A stretch of 38,642 bases of DNA from Deltaproteobacteria bacterium (GTDB lineage Bacteria; Desulfobacterota; Desulfarculia; JACQYL01): positions 1 to 38,642 of the forward strand of contig JACQYL010000094.1 in NCBI GenBank assembly GCA_016208165.1, given 5' to 3'. The position numbers and the translations under genes were made by a program. The notes beneath the pieces were generated by a model, which saw only the letters and a program-made list of their open reading frames with translations, did no database searches and was not told the origin of the DNA. Positions 1 to 8,615 of this stretch are shown piece by piece; position 1 is the stretch's first letter; each line of letters begins with the position of its first letter.

Positions 1-1221
1 CCCGATCACCAGGTTGAAAAGGGTGGTCTTACCGGCCCCGTTGGGCCCGATAAGCCCCACGATCTCGCCCCGGTGCACGTTCATGTCCAGGCCGCTGATC
101 ACATTCAGGCCTCCGAAGTTCTTTTCAAGATTCTTGATCTCGAGTAAAGGAGGACCAATGCGTTCCGAGGCCGGCGCGAGTGTAACAGCCGGCCCTGACT
201 CGGGCTGCGCGGGCCCGGCCGCTTTGTCTCTGGAACCGCCCGGCAAAGCGGCTAGTACTCTGTTGGAGAATCGCGACATCCAGGAGATCACACCCTCGGG
301 CAGGAAGAGCACCACGATGATCAGCAGGGCGCCGTATGCGAAAAAGCTCAGCCCCTGTTGAGCCTGCCCAAGATAGCCCCGCAGCAGACTATCGATGGGA
401 ATCAGCACAAAGGCTCCAATTATGGGACCGAACACTGTGCCGATTCCTCCCAGAATGGCCAGCAGGGCAAACTCTACCGAAAGCATGACGTTGAAGACCG
501 ATTCCGGGTCGATGAGCAAGGTATAATGAGCATAAAAGGTCCCCAGGCAACCGGTGAAAAAGCCGCTGATCAGGGTGGCGATAAATTTACTTCCGGCCGT
601 GGACACGCCCAGGGTCTCCGTGGTGTCCTCGTCCTCCCTCAGAGCGGCGAGTTTGTAGCCCAACCGTGATCTCTTGAGTACCAGACTGACCAAAGCGATC
701 CCCACCATGAAGCTCAGGGCGATGAGCATGTAACCGGTCTTTCCTCGGAACATCAGGTTGCCAAGCCCGGCCTTGAAGGGAATCGCTATGCCCATGGCCC
801 CATGAGTCAGATCCCGGAAATGGGTCGCCAGTATTCGGAGTACTTCGGTAAAGGCCAGCGAGGCGAGGCAGAAAAAGATGCCTTTGAGCCGAAAGCAGGG
901 GTAGAAGACCATCGCGCCCACTATGGCGGCCAACGTTCCTCCGAAGAGCATCCCCAGCCAGGGGCTGAGCCCGTATTCCGTGTAGAGGATGGTGGAAGCG
1001 TAGGCCCCGATTCCGAAGAGTCCCGCATGGCCCAGAGAGAACTGTCCGGCGTACCCTCCCAGGATGTTCCAGGACAGGCTCAAAGCGGCGAATAGGAAGA
1101 CCATGGTCAGGATGTCGCCCCAGAACGGATTGCGGACCAGGAATGTCAAGGCGTAAAGGAACAACACCGCGATTACGGTGAGATAGACCCTGGGATTTCG
1201 TATGTCGATGGCTTTGGGCAT
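1..1221 (-). CDS. livM-livG: LivM-LivG fusion: branched-chain amino acid-type ABC permease joined to ATPase (partial, runs off window)
   Basis: One open frame runs on the minus strand from the ATG at 1221 to the window edge (407 codons, no stop). Residues 1 to about 320 are a LivM-type permease with repeated hydrophobic segments and the family stretch GGYAGQFSLGHAGLFGIGAY near residue 55. A polar Ala/Pro-rich linker (about 322-350) follows, then the start of a LivG-type ATPase: LLEIKNLEKNFGG, then Walker A GPNGAGKTT. No ATG or GTG lies at the normal LivG start, so the ATPase is translated as part of the permease. This is the cytoplasmic-membrane core of a HAAT-family importer. It lies 35 bases behind livH in the same operon. 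The rest of LivG, and probably LivF, lie beyond the window. The fusion looks natural because the linker is long and neither domain is clipped at the joint. Confidence 0.9.
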   Translation of the reverse strand, partial: MPKAIDIRNPRVYLTVIAVLFLYALTFLVRNPFWGDILTMVFLFAALSLSWNILGGYAGQFSLGHAGLFGIGAYASTILYTEYGLSPWLGMLFGGTLAAIVGAMVFYPCFRLKGIFFCLASLAFTEVLRILATHFRDLTHGAMGIAIPFKAGLGNLMFRGKTGYMLIALSFMVGIALVSLVLKRSRLGYKLAALREDEDTTETLGVSTAGSKFIATLISGFFTGCLGTFYAHYTLLIDPESVFNVMLSVEFALLAILGGIGTVFGPIIGAFVLIPIDSLLRGYLGQAQQGLSFFAYGALLIIVVLFLPEGVISWMSRFSNRVLAALPGGSRDKAAGPAQPESGPAVTLAPASERIGPPLLEIKNLEKNFGGLNVISGLDMNVHRGEIVGLIGPNGAGKTTLFNLVIG

Positions 1222-1256
1222 ATTCTTGATTTCTCTCACCGATATCGGGAAAAATG

Positions 1257-2111
1257 TCAGGCCCGCCCGAATACGCCGGTGGGCTTCAGGAGGAGCAGGA
1301 CTACGAAAATAATGAAGTAGACGGCTTCCTTCAGAGCCGGAGCCAGGAAATAGCCGCTGGCGGATTCGATGAGCCCGATAATCATGCCCCCGACCAGAGC
1401 GCCGGGAACGCTGCCTAACCCGCCCAGAATGACCACTACGAACGTGACCATTATAAAAAGCGATCCAATGGTTGGAAACACCTCAAACACCGGCATCAGC
1501 ACCGCGCCGGCCAGCCCCACGACCGCTATGCCGATGCCGAAGGAGATCATATAGATACGGATAAGGTTGACCCCCATGAGTTGGGCGGACACAGCGTTCT
1601 GGGTGGCGGCGCGGATGGCCTTGCCCGTGTAGGTTTTCTTGAAGAAAAGCGTGAGCGCCGCAATGGTCCCGATGGCCACCAACAGTGCAATCAGTTTGGG
1701 CAGGTTCATGTACACCGGTCCCAGGTCGATCAGCTTCGAAGAATAGAAGGGACGCACTGAGCGGAAGTCGGCCTGCCAGAAATACAGGGCCAGACCCTGT
1801 AAAGCAATGCTCAGACCCAAGGTGGCGAAAACGTGGGCCATTTCCGATGCGTTCAATATGGGCTTGATGATCAGCCGAAAGGAAGTCAGGCCCACCAAAA
1901 ACATGAGCGGCACTACGATCAGGGCGGAAAGGTAAGGGTCCACGCCGTATAGCTGGAAAAGCCAGAAACTACCGTACATGGCCAGCATCAAGAACTCGCC
2001 GTGGGCGAAATTGACGATGCGCATCACGCCGAAGATAATGGTCAGCCCAAGGCTGACCAGGGCGTAAATACCGCCTATCATGATTCCGTCTGCGATGACT
2101 TGTGCGAGCAT
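1257..2111 (-). CDS. livH: LivH-type ABC transporter permease
   Basis: The 284-residue protein is almost wholly hydrophobic, with about eight membrane segments. It carries the LivH signatures GGIYALVSLGLTIIFGVMRIVNFAHGE at the N-terminus (read as overlapping motifs GGIYALVSLGLT and MRIVNFAHGE) and VILGGLGSVPGALVGG near residue 230. Length matches the family (about 290). It would pair with the LivM half of the next gene to form the translocation pore for a branched-chain amino acid or related carboxylate. The gene follows livK with a strong terminator hairpin in the gap, and precedes the livM-livG fusion by 35 bases. The ribosome-binding site before the ATG is weak. Substrate cannot be read from sequence; catabolic neighbours make aromatic or short-chain acids possible alternatives to amino acids. 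Confidence 0.92.
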   Translation of the reverse strand: MLAQVIADGIMIGGIYALVSLGLTIIFGVMRIVNFAHGEFLMLAMYGSFWLFQLYGVDPYLSALIVVPLMFLVGLTSFRLIIKPILNASEMAHVFATLGLSIALQGLALYFWQADFRSVRPFYSSKLIDLGPVYMNLPKLIALLVAIGTIAALTLFFKKTYTGKAIRAATQNAVSAQLMGVNLIRIYMISFGIGIAVVGLAGAVLMPVFEVFPTIGSLFIMVTFVVVILGGLGSVPGALVGGMIIGLIESASGYFLAPALKEAVYFIIFVVLLLLKPTGVFGRA

Positions 2112-2174
2112 AGATGGTTCGCCGTCGGGTTGGGCCCGAACCGTAACTTTCTAGAGTCTCGGGCCGTTGTTCCG

Positions 2175-2206
2175 AAAAAGAGGGATGTGAGATCGCCACA
2201 TCCCTC
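2175..2206 (-). terminator. intrinsic terminator between livK and livH
   Basis: A perfect 10-bp inverted repeat (gagggatgtg 2180-2189 / cacatccctc 2197-2206) with a 7-base loop is followed, on the minus strand, by five T residues (2175-2179). It lies just after the livK stop and before livH. In this position it would let livK be made in excess over the membrane components, with readthrough or a second promoter feeding livH. Confidence 0.8.
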
Positions 2207-2220
2207 CCATGTGAGACCGT

Positions 2221-3507
2221 CTATTTCGTGGAACGTTGACTCCAGGCGGGGGTGGGCAACATCAGTTCACTGGTTGCGTACTTGGCGGGATACACCAGGT
2301 GTTTGATGCTGCCGTTCTGCCACTGGTAGATGTTCGGCCATCCAATCACGTTGGCCCCGGGATTTGATTCGTTCATGCCGGCGAACTTGTATCCATAGGT
2401 AGTGGTGCTTTCGCCGGGCTTGACGTCGATGGTGCGCAGGAACGCTTCCACGTCGTCCGGGTTCAAGGACTTGGCCTTGGGCAGGACCGAATGGAAAAAG
2501 AACCAAGCCCCGTTAAAGCCGTGGTGCGCGTCCTGCGGAGGATCCTGTCCGAATTCCTTCGTGTATCGCTGCTCGAATTCTTGCAGCGCATCCCATCCTT
2601 CTGCCTGGAAGGCCTCTTTTCGTGGATCCAGCGAGGCGCCCGATGAACAGAGGAGGTAGTTCATGTCATCCCCCAGTTTTTCGTAGAAGACCTGGTTGGA
2701 CAGAACTCCGCCGGGGCAGAGGATCAGCTTGGGGCTCAATCCTGCGTCCCTGGCTTGCTGGAGGAAGAGAACACCATCACGGATGTAAGGAGTCAGGATA
2801 AGAATGTCCGGGTCGGCGTTCTTGATGCGCAGAACCACGGAGGAAAGGTCCAGGGACTTATAGCTGTAAGGCTCGCGGGCGACCATCTTCATCCCGTATT
2901 TTTCGGCTTCTTTTATAAAAGCGTCGCTGATGCTGGTGCCGAAATCCGAGTCTTCGTGGGCCAAGGCCACGGTAAGCTCTTCCGGCTTCTTGCCCAGTTT
3001 GGGGGCCGCCATCTCGGCCACAAATTTGGCCGCATCGCCGCCCCACAAGGTAGCTCGGCCCATGGCCTGAAACGTGTACTTGAGGCCCTGATTGGTGATG
3101 TCGTCCGCCAGGGCGGTGACCACCATAGAGACCGCGCCGTATTTTTCATAGATGTTGGAGGCGGCTTTGGCTCGGGCGCTGGAGTAATGACCGCAGAAAA
3201 GTTTGATGTCCTCCACTGTGATCAAACGCTCGGCCTCCGTGATGGCGGTTTTGGGGGTCTCCGAATCACCCTTGAGCAGCTCGATCATCTTTCCTTGCAC
3301 TCCGCCGCGGGCATTCTGCATGTCCGCTGCGACTTTAACTCCCCGGAACGTCTCTTGTCCGGCCAGGGCCAGACCGCCGGTCATGGGGTTGATGGTCCCG
3401 ATCTTGATGACGTCTTCCGCCGCCGCCGGGGCCGGACCCATGCATACAAACGACAACGCCGCCAGAATCAACCAAATCACACCCAGCTTTTTCTTGAAGC
3501 CTCCCAT
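2221..3507 (-). CDS. livK: periplasmic substrate-binding protein of Liv-type ABC transporter
   Basis: The 428-residue protein starts with a clear signal peptide (basic MGGFKKK, hydrophobic core, AxA-type end near residue 30). The type I periplasmic-binding fold of the ligand-binding-receptor family follows (IKIGTINPMTGGLALAGQ at about 34-51; HEDSDFG near 165; DPDILILTPY near 213). It captures the ligand in the periplasm and delivers it to LivH/LivM. It is the first gene of the transporter operon, so transcription from it runs into livH through the terminator. The family includes binders of branched-chain amino acids, amides, urea and aromatic acids such as benzoate derivatives; the sequence does not settle which. 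Genes 22 kb away on this contig degrade aromatic acyl-CoAs, so an aromatic-acid ligand is worth considering. Confidence 0.9.
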   Translation of the reverse strand: MGGFKKKLGVIWLILAALSFVCMGPAPAAAEDVIKIGTINPMTGGLALAGQETFRGVKVAADMQNARGGVQGKMIELLKGDSETPKTAITEAERLITVEDIKLFCGHYSSARAKAASNIYEKYGAVSMVVTALADDITNQGLKYTFQAMGRATLWGGDAAKFVAEMAAPKLGKKPEELTVALAHEDSDFGTSISDAFIKEAEKYGMKMVAREPYSYKSLDLSSVVLRIKNADPDILILTPYIRDGVLFLQQARDAGLSPKLILCPGGVLSNQVFYEKLGDDMNYLLCSSGASLDPRKEAFQAEGWDALQEFEQRYTKEFGQDPPQDAHHGFNGAWFFFHSVLPKAKSLNPDDVEAFLRTIDVKPGESTTTYGYKFAGMNESNPGANVIGWPNIYQWQNGSIKHLVYPAKYATSELMLPTPAWSQRSTK

Positions 3508-3655
3508 GTTGATCCCCTTTCTTCAGCAGATAGTTAAAAAGCAAACCCGATATTTGAACGCCCTCCCATCAGGATCTCATGAGAAGAGGCCGATGGGCGG
3601 CAACTACCTATTGGGAGCCCGAAGCAGCCGGGCCGCCTCCGATGGGATTTCATGT

Positions 3656-3684
3656 CATGATGAACGCGGGTTCGAATTTGTCAA
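3656..3684 (-). promoter_or_regulatory. possible sigma-70 promoter for livK
   Basis: On the minus strand a perfect TTGACA (3684-3679) lies about 170 bases upstream of livK. A poor -10 candidate (ATCATG, 3661-3656) follows at 17-base spacing. Only the -35 element is convincing. Confidence 0.25.
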
Positions 3685-3718
3685 AGAGAAGGCGCAGATC
3701 TCGGGCTTCGGACAATTG

Positions 3719-4519
3719 CTAGGCGCTATCCGTCTCCGGAGCGCCGGAAGGCTCCGCTCCCCGGTGAACCCACACGCTGCCGTGCTTTCCCTTGGACATT
3801 TTCAGACGGACCACATACTTATAAATGTCGCCCCGATAGGATGACTGCACCACTTCCACGGGACGCCCCTGAAGATTGTACATGGTCCTTTCCACGAACA
3901 GGATGGGCGACCCGGCGGAAACTCCCAGCTTTTCGGCGATGGCGCCGTCGCAGAAGGACGCCTCGATGGTCTGAAAGGCCTCGGAAAACACTACGCCCAG
4001 TTCCTGCTCCAACAGCCGGAGCATGGGACCTCTATATAGATCCTGCTCGGTGATCCGATCGCCGATGTCCGGGGGGAGGTAATTGATCGTGTAAGCGAAG
4101 GTTTTTCCCCTCAGCAGACGCACCCGCTTTATGACGACCACCTCTTGGGTTTTATCTTCGATCCCCAGCTTTTCGGCGATCATTTCCGGGGGGACCGCAC
4201 GGCTGATCTCCACGGATTTAGTCGTGGACTCGGACGTCTGATAGAAAAGGTCGTCCATAAAGCCGCTGAATTCCAGGCCAAAGCTGTTAATGAGAACTTC
4301 GTCCCGTGTAACGAAGGTTCCTTCGCCCCGGCGGCTGCGCAACAAACCTTCCTGAATGAGCATGGCCACGGCGCGCCGCACGGTTAGCCGGCTGACCTTG
4401 AAGATTTCGGCCAGTTTGACTTCCGAGGGGATCTTCTCACCGGCTTTGTACTCCCGGTTGATGATCCAACTCTTAATGCTGTTTTTGATCTGATGGTACA
4501 CTGGAAGGATCGATTCCAT
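3719..4519 (-). CDS. GntR-family (HutC/UTRA) transcriptional regulator
   Basis: The N-terminal 70 residues are a GntR winged helix: PVYHQIKNSIKSWI, GEKIPSEVKLAEIFKVSR, then TVRRAVAMLIQEGLLRSRRG with the wing GEGTFV. The rest is a UTRA effector domain, which in HutC-type regulators binds a small molecule and switches DNA binding. I chose the ATG at 4519 (protein MESILPVYHQ, 266 residues) because the family fold starts there; an in-frame ATG 12 codons upstream (4555) is possible. It lies upstream of livK on the same strand and is divergent from the flavin reductase gene, so it most likely controls the transporter, the reductase, or itself. The effector is unknown. Confidence 0.88.
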   Translation of the reverse strand: MESILPVYHQIKNSIKSWIINREYKAGEKIPSEVKLAEIFKVSRLTVRRAVAMLIQEGLLRSRRGEGTFVTRDEVLINSFGLEFSGFMDDLFYQTSESTTKSVEISRAVPPEMIAEKLGIEDKTQEVVVIKRVRLLRGKTFAYTINYLPPDIGDRITEQDLYRGPMLRLLEQELGVVFSEAFQTIEASFCDGAIAEKLGVSAGSPILFVERTMYNLQGRPVEVVQSSYRGDIYKYVVRLKMSKGKHGSVWVHRGAEPSGAPETDSA

Positions 4520-4539
4520 GGCCCTTGCCTTTACGACCG

Positions 4540-4553
4540 GTAAAGTAGTATAC
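4540..4553. promoter_or_regulatory. imperfect palindrome upstream of the GntR gene, possible operator
   Basis: GTAAAGTAGTATAC is an imperfect dyad (5 of 7 pairs match) 20 bases upstream of the chosen GntR start, in the divergent gap shared with the flavin reductase gene. HutC-type regulators bind short dyads of this general kind. Weak evidence. Confidence 0.2.
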
Positions 4554-4700
4554 ACATATTAACAACTAACCTTCTTTGTCAAGGGAAAAATGCGGCCACC
4601 CGGCTCACTCGGGCTTCGACTCCTTGAGCCCGGAGTTACGACATGGGCGGGCAAGCGCCCCGAATCCCGGCGACCACTACACCACCTCGAGGAGGCTTCC

Positions 4701-5297
4701 ATGCCGATCGTTCCAGACACACTGACCCCGGAAAGAAGATATTTCCTGATGGTTTCCTGCATCATTCCCCGCCCCATCGCATGGGTGGGAACCGTAAACG
4801 AGGACGGCTCGCACAATCTTGCCCCTTATTCGTTTTTCAACGGCGTATCCGCCACTCCGCCCCTCGTCATGCTGGGCATCGGACCCAGCCCGGACAAAAA
4901 AGAGAAGGATAGTCTGCGCAACATCAAACGCACGGGCGAATTGACGGTGAGCATTCCGCGCTTCGAACAGGCGGAGCAGGTGGAAGCCACCGCGGAAGAT
5001 CTGCCCTACGGAGAGGACGAGTTCGTCCGGTGCGGGCTGACCCCCGCTATCGGGGAAGTGGTGCCCGCGCCCTATGTGGCCGAAGCCGGAGTGGCCTTCG
5101 AATGCACGGTGGAGAGGATATGGCCTATTCCCCGGGGGGGCAGCACCCTGGTGCTGGCCGAGGTGCGGCTGTTTCATCTGGCGGACGAGTATGCCGACGC
5201 CCGACAATGCCTCAATCCCGACGCATTCGAGCCTCTGGCCCGCCTGGGCGGAGGACGATACGCATCGGTGGGCAAGGCCTTCAAGGTCGGCCGATAG
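4701..5297 (+). CDS. flavin reductase-like / FMN-binding split-barrel protein
   Basis: The 198-residue protein begins at ATG 4701, 5 bases after a strong GAGGAGG ribosome-binding site; an upstream in-frame ATG lacks one. It matches the flavin reductase-like domain family (DIM6/NTAB, COG1853): RPIAWVGTVNEDGSHNLAPYSFFNGVS at the N-terminus (seen as RPIAWVGT and NLAPYSFFN), PPLVMLGIG, then DSLRNIKRTGELTVSI. Such proteins bind FMN and either reduce free flavin with NAD(P)H or act as FMN-binding partners of monooxygenases and other redox enzymes. It is divergent from the GntR regulator and monocistronic. In an anaerobe, oxidative-stress defence or supply of reduced flavin are reasonable roles, but this is inference. 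Confidence 0.85.
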   Translation: MPIVPDTLTPERRYFLMVSCIIPRPIAWVGTVNEDGSHNLAPYSFFNGVSATPPLVMLGIGPSPDKKEKDSLRNIKRTGELTVSIPRFEQAEQVEATAEDLPYGEDEFVRCGLTPAIGEVVPAPYVAEAGVAFECTVERIWPIPRGGSTLVLAEVRLFHLADEYADARQCLNPDAFEPLARLGGGRYASVGKAFKVGR

Positions 5298-5467
5298 TAA
5301 GGACGTCCTGATCCACGTGGACTTCCATTGCATCAACGCCGACCTGCCTGTTATCAGGTCATTTATGACGCGGCTTCTATATTGAGAGAGTGCGCAACCA
5401 TCACGCCGAGAAGCCGGAGAGTTGGATCCTGCAATAGGCCATTTTAAGAGCTGCCACCTCTGTTGTA

Positions 5468-5496
5468 TTGAGATTTATTATAAGTATATGTATTAT
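5468..5496 (+). promoter_or_regulatory. sigma-70-like promoter for the RloA/RloB operon
   Basis: TTGAGA (5468-5473), a 17-base spacer and TATTAT (5491-5496) lie 41 bases upstream of the ATPase start in a stretch much more AT-rich than its surroundings. Confidence 0.6.
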
Positions 5497-5537
5497 TATA
5501 TAGGATAACGAGAGAATTGCTCTTTAGAGGCGGCGTT

Positions 5538-6908
5538 ATGATCGTAAGTTTTTCAGTTGAAAACTGGCTGTCTTTTCGCAAACGGGTTTCCTTTTCAATG
5601 GTTGCCGGCCCCGAGCGTCAGCATGGGGAACGGGTTCCCAAAATCGGCAAGTATCCGACCAGGGTTCTTCCGATCGCCGCTATTTATGGCGGCAACGCTT
5701 CAGGCAAAACCAACTTTTTCAAAGCGCTGAGTTTTGCCAGGCATTTGGTTGTCCAAGGAACGCGACCCGATAGCCTGATTCCGGTGGAAGCATTCCGCCT
5801 GGACGCTCAGGACTTGAATAGACCTTCACGGTTCGCATTCGAGTTACTGATCGACGAGATCATCTACGAGTTCAGTTTTGCCGTCACTAGAAGGGCCGTT
5901 TTAGAAGAAAGACTCGTTCGGATCACCAGCACCGGCGAGAAGGTCCTTTACGACCGTCAGGACGGTAATGCCAACTTCACGGCTTCCTTGAACAAAAACC
6001 AGTTCTTGCATTTCGCTTTCCAAGGCACCCGGGACAACCAGCTTTTTTTGACAAATTCAGTATCGCAGAAAGTGGAGAACTTCCGGCCGGTCTACAACTG
6101 GTTCAAGGACTCCTTGGAGTTGGTTGCGCCCGATTCGAGGTTCGAACCCTTCGAACGGTTTCTGGACGAAGGGCATGCTCTCTATTCGACGATGAACGAA
6201 GTATTGCCGCAACTCGACACCGGCATCGTCCGTTTGGGCGGAGAGGACATTTCCTTTGAGAACATCCCGCTTCCAGAACCTTTGAAGACGAAGCTCCGGG
6301 AAGACGTCAAGGAAGGAATGACAGTCCGCCTCACGGCAGAGCCGATCAACGAGCGCATTGTGATCACAAGGAAAAACGGTGAGCTGATCGGCAAGAAGCT
6401 GGTCACCTACCATCCCAAACCGGATGGGGCGGAGGTCAAGTTTGAAGCCCGACAAGAGTCGGATGGCTCATTGCGTGTCATCGACTTGCTTCCTGCGTTT
6501 TTGGAAATCTCAGCCGCAGGTTCGAAGAAAGTCTACGTCATCGACGAACTCGATCGCAGTTTGCATACGCTTCTGACAAAGCGTCTAATCGAGGCATACC
6601 TAGCCAGTTGCTCGATGAAAAGCAGAGCGCAATTATTGTTTACGACGCACAACGTACACTTGATGGATCAGCAGTTACTCCGGCGAGACGAAATGTGGGT
6701 GGCTGAAAGGGACGCTTACGGTAGCTCGGAGCTGCTCTCTTTTAGCGAATACAAAGATGTTCGTTATGACAAGGACATTCGCAAGAGTTACCTGCAAGGC
6801 CGCTTGGGAGGAGTGCCCCGGATCCTGCATGGAGGGGCGCTGACGGATTCCATTCCCATCAACCGAGAGGACGTCCCATCGAGACGTAAGCGAGTCCTGC
6901 GCCGATGA
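5538..6908 (+). CDS. RloA-like AAA15-family ATPase (AbiL-type defence)
   Basis: The 456-residue protein is an ABC/SMC-like ATPase of the AAA_15 (COG1106, RloA) family. Walker A is GGNASGKT at residues 51-58. A signature-like [11 protein letters not shown] precedes Walker B VYVIDELD (Asp336, Glu337), and a switch histidine sits in TTHNVH (His371). The start at 5538 follows a GAGGCGG site and gives the family's usual beginning [13 protein letters not shown]; an upstream ATG at 5517 is less likely. RloA was named for its link to restriction loci and, paired with RloB, corresponds to the phage-abortive AbiL pair. It is presumably the sensor or energy module that controls the RloB effector encoded 44 bases downstream. 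The AT-rich promoter and isolation from related genes suggest horizontal gain. Confidence 0.88.
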   Translation: MIVSFSVENWLSFRKRVSFSMVAGPERQHGERVPKIGKYPTRVLPIAAIYGGNASGKTNFFKALSFARHLVVQGTRPDSLIPVEAFRLDAQDLNRPSRFAFELLIDEIIYEFSFAVTRRAVLEERLVRITSTGEKVLYDRQDGNANFTASLNKNQFLHFAFQGTRDNQLFLTNSVSQKVENFRPVYNWFKDSLELVAPDSRFEPFERFLDEGHALYSTMNEVLPQLDTGIVRLGGEDISFENIPLPEPLKTKLREDVKEGMTVRLTAEPINERIVITRKNGELIGKKLVTYHPKPDGAEVKFEARQESDGSLRVIDLLPAFLEISAAGSKKVYVIDELDRSLHTLLTKRLIEAYLASCSMKSRAQLLFTTHNVHLMDQQLLRRDEMWVAERDAYGSSELLSFSEYKDVRYDKDIRKSYLQGRLGGVPRILHGGALTDSIPINREDVPSRRKRVLRR

Positions 6909-6952
6909 CGGCGGCAAAGGCGTCTTGTCCTGGATAGTGAGAATAATGACGG

Positions 6953-7579
6953 ATGTCTCAGGAAAAGAGAAGAACATTCCGGCGTCGCGTTGGGCAACGC
7001 CGCTATAAAAAACTATTTGTCATCGCGGCCGAGGGCGTCAAGACCGAGCCCCAGTATTTTAAATGGCTCAACGATCAGTATACAACGATGCAGATAAGAC
7101 CGCTCAAGGTAGGGCACGACAGCGCTCCACCGCAGGTGCTGAAAAGAATGGTGGACTACCTCAAACGCGAGGATCTGAAGAATTCGGACGAAGCCTGGCT
7201 GGTGGTGGACAAGGACCAGTGGACGGAAGAGCAGTTGGCGCAGCTTCATGAATGGTCCTTAAGAAAAAGCAACTATGGTTTCGCCCTGAGCAATCCGAAG
7301 TTCGAATACTGGTTGCTTCTGCACTTCGAGGACGGAAAAGGGGTAGCCGGTTCCCGCGAATGTTCAGACCGTCTTATGCGCCATCTCCCAAATTACGACA
7401 AAGGGATCGACGTCCGTCAGATTACCAGGGAGAGGGTCGCCGATGCGATCCAGCGGGCCAAAGTTCGCGATAACCCGCCTTGCACCGACTGGCCGCGAAC
7501 CACCGGCAGTACCACTGTTTACAGGCTGGTTGAGAATATCCTCAAAGCACAACAGGCGCCACATCTTGACATGGCTTAA
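6953..7579 (+). CDS. RloB-like protein (TOPRIM-like nuclease effector of AbiL-type pair)
   Basis: The 208-residue protein belongs to the RloB family (PF13707). The N-terminus is basic. Then come FVIAAEGVKTEPQYF (Glu27, Glu32) and WLVVDKDQW (Asp86, Asp88), which have the Glu ... DxD layout of TOPRIM catalytic sites, and NPKFEYWLLLHFED, a hallmark of the family. The pairing with an RloA ATPase 44 bases upstream is the known AbiLi/AbiLii arrangement, so a role in abortive phage defence by nucleic-acid cleavage is likely; the TOPRIM reading is my inference from motifs. Length is normal and no key residue is missing. The gene is probably transcribed with the ATPase from the promoter at 5468. Confidence 0.85.
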   Translation: MSQEKRRTFRRRVGQRRYKKLFVIAAEGVKTEPQYFKWLNDQYTTMQIRPLKVGHDSAPPQVLKRMVDYLKREDLKNSDEAWLVVDKDQWTEEQLAQLHEWSLRKSNYGFALSNPKFEYWLLLHFEDGKGVAGSRECSDRLMRHLPNYDKGIDVRQITRERVADAIQRAKVRDNPPCTDWPRTTGSTTVYRLVENILKAQQAPHLDMA

Positions 7580-7602
7580 ACGGATCGCCGGTAGGGAGAC
7601 CA

Positions 7603-8214
7603 ATGGAACATGCACCGGTTTTCGAGAGAATATATCAAGAATATATCGGCAAGATCTCGCCGCTCGACTTGCATATAATCAAGGATCGACTCGGACTGAA
7701 GTTAGACAAAGACGGCGCAATTATACCGTTTTATGGAATTCCTTACAGAGTATCCAAACAGGGAATCGTGGATGCAAACGGACGAAGGCCAAGTCATTCC
7801 GTGAGTGTGGTGCTCTGCAAATATCTGCTGATGTGTCCGGAGAACGAGCCAAAGGGATCGGACTGGGTTACCTACAAAGACTTCAAGGACGCGGCCCCCT
7901 TTGTGGGCGGTTTTCTGAACACCGCTGAAAAACCCATCAGCCGCACTTTAGGGGGTCGGATGTCGGAATTGGAACGGCTTTCCATGGAACTGAGCGGCAG
8001 ACCGGCGGACATCGAAATATCGTGCGATCTTGCCGTGCGGTTTGAAGCCCTTCCCAGAGTGCCCTTACTGATGCTGTTCAATGATCGGGACGAAGATTTT
8101 CCGGCACAGTGTTCCCTTTTGTTTGAAAGGCGGGCGGAGCACTATCTGGACATGGAGTGCCTGGCCATGGTGGGTATAATACTCGCTGCGCGGCTGACTA
8201 GATCGTCAAACTAG
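7603..8214 (+). CDS. DUF3786 domain protein
   Basis: The 203-residue cytosolic protein matches DUF3786: VTYKDFKDAAPFVGGFLNTAEKPI in the middle (seen as YKDFKDAAPF), then EALPRVPLLMLFNDRDEDFPAQ and the C-terminal AEHYLDMECLAMVG. The family is common in anaerobic bacteria and archaea, often near corrinoid or iron-sulfur enzymes; its function is unknown. It starts 23 bases after the RloB stop, so it may be co-transcribed with the defence pair, but nothing in the sequence shows it is part of it. The start ATG 7603 follows a GGGAGACC stretch that can serve as ribosome-binding site. Confidence 0.8.
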   Translation: MEHAPVFERIYQEYIGKISPLDLHIIKDRLGLKLDKDGAIIPFYGIPYRVSKQGIVDANGRRPSHSVSVVLCKYLLMCPENEPKGSDWVTYKDFKDAAPFVGGFLNTAEKPISRTLGGRMSELERLSMELSGRPADIEISCDLAVRFEALPRVPLLMLFNDRDEDFPAQCSLLFERRAEHYLDMECLAMVGIILAARLTRSSN

Positions 8215-8615
8215 TCCCGGCAAGAAGAACGCTGTCCATATTCAGGCGGAAATGCGGCAACGAATGGCATACACCAACATGACAGCGCCTTGATAGTTCC
8301 AGTCGTGCTTCATCGCGTAATGATGTGAGTGAAGCATGTGGGATGGAATCCTTGGCGGTGTTTCTCAAGGAGGGTCGCGTACATAGAGTTGTGCAGGGAG
8401 TCTCGGCGCTTATTGCGTTGTCAGGGGTTGGGCCTGTCGCTGACGGTTTTGGGGCTGGAGTCCCGAATGAGCAGAGCGCTCGTCAGATTTGCGGTTGAAG
8501 TATGAGAAGACATTGCGCGTGACAACCCGTATCCTATGACAAGAGGATACAGGTCCTTTGTTAAACAGCGGCCTTCAAAAGGCTGATAGTAAACGGTAGT
8601 GCCGGCTTTACGACT
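8215..8615. other. noncoding stretch with one hairpin
   Basis: I see no gene here. A 7-bp hairpin (gtatcct 8529-8535 / aggatac 8544-8550) lacks a T-tract, so it is not a convincing terminator. Confidence 0.5.

Noticed and set aside
2755-3537. 260-codon plus-strand frame opposite livK
   Set aside because: livK is certain from its binding-protein motifs; the opposite frame lacks a ribosome-binding site and any family match.
7443-7928. 161-codon plus-strand frame across the RloB/DUF3786 boundary
   Set aside because: It overlaps two better supported genes in other frames.
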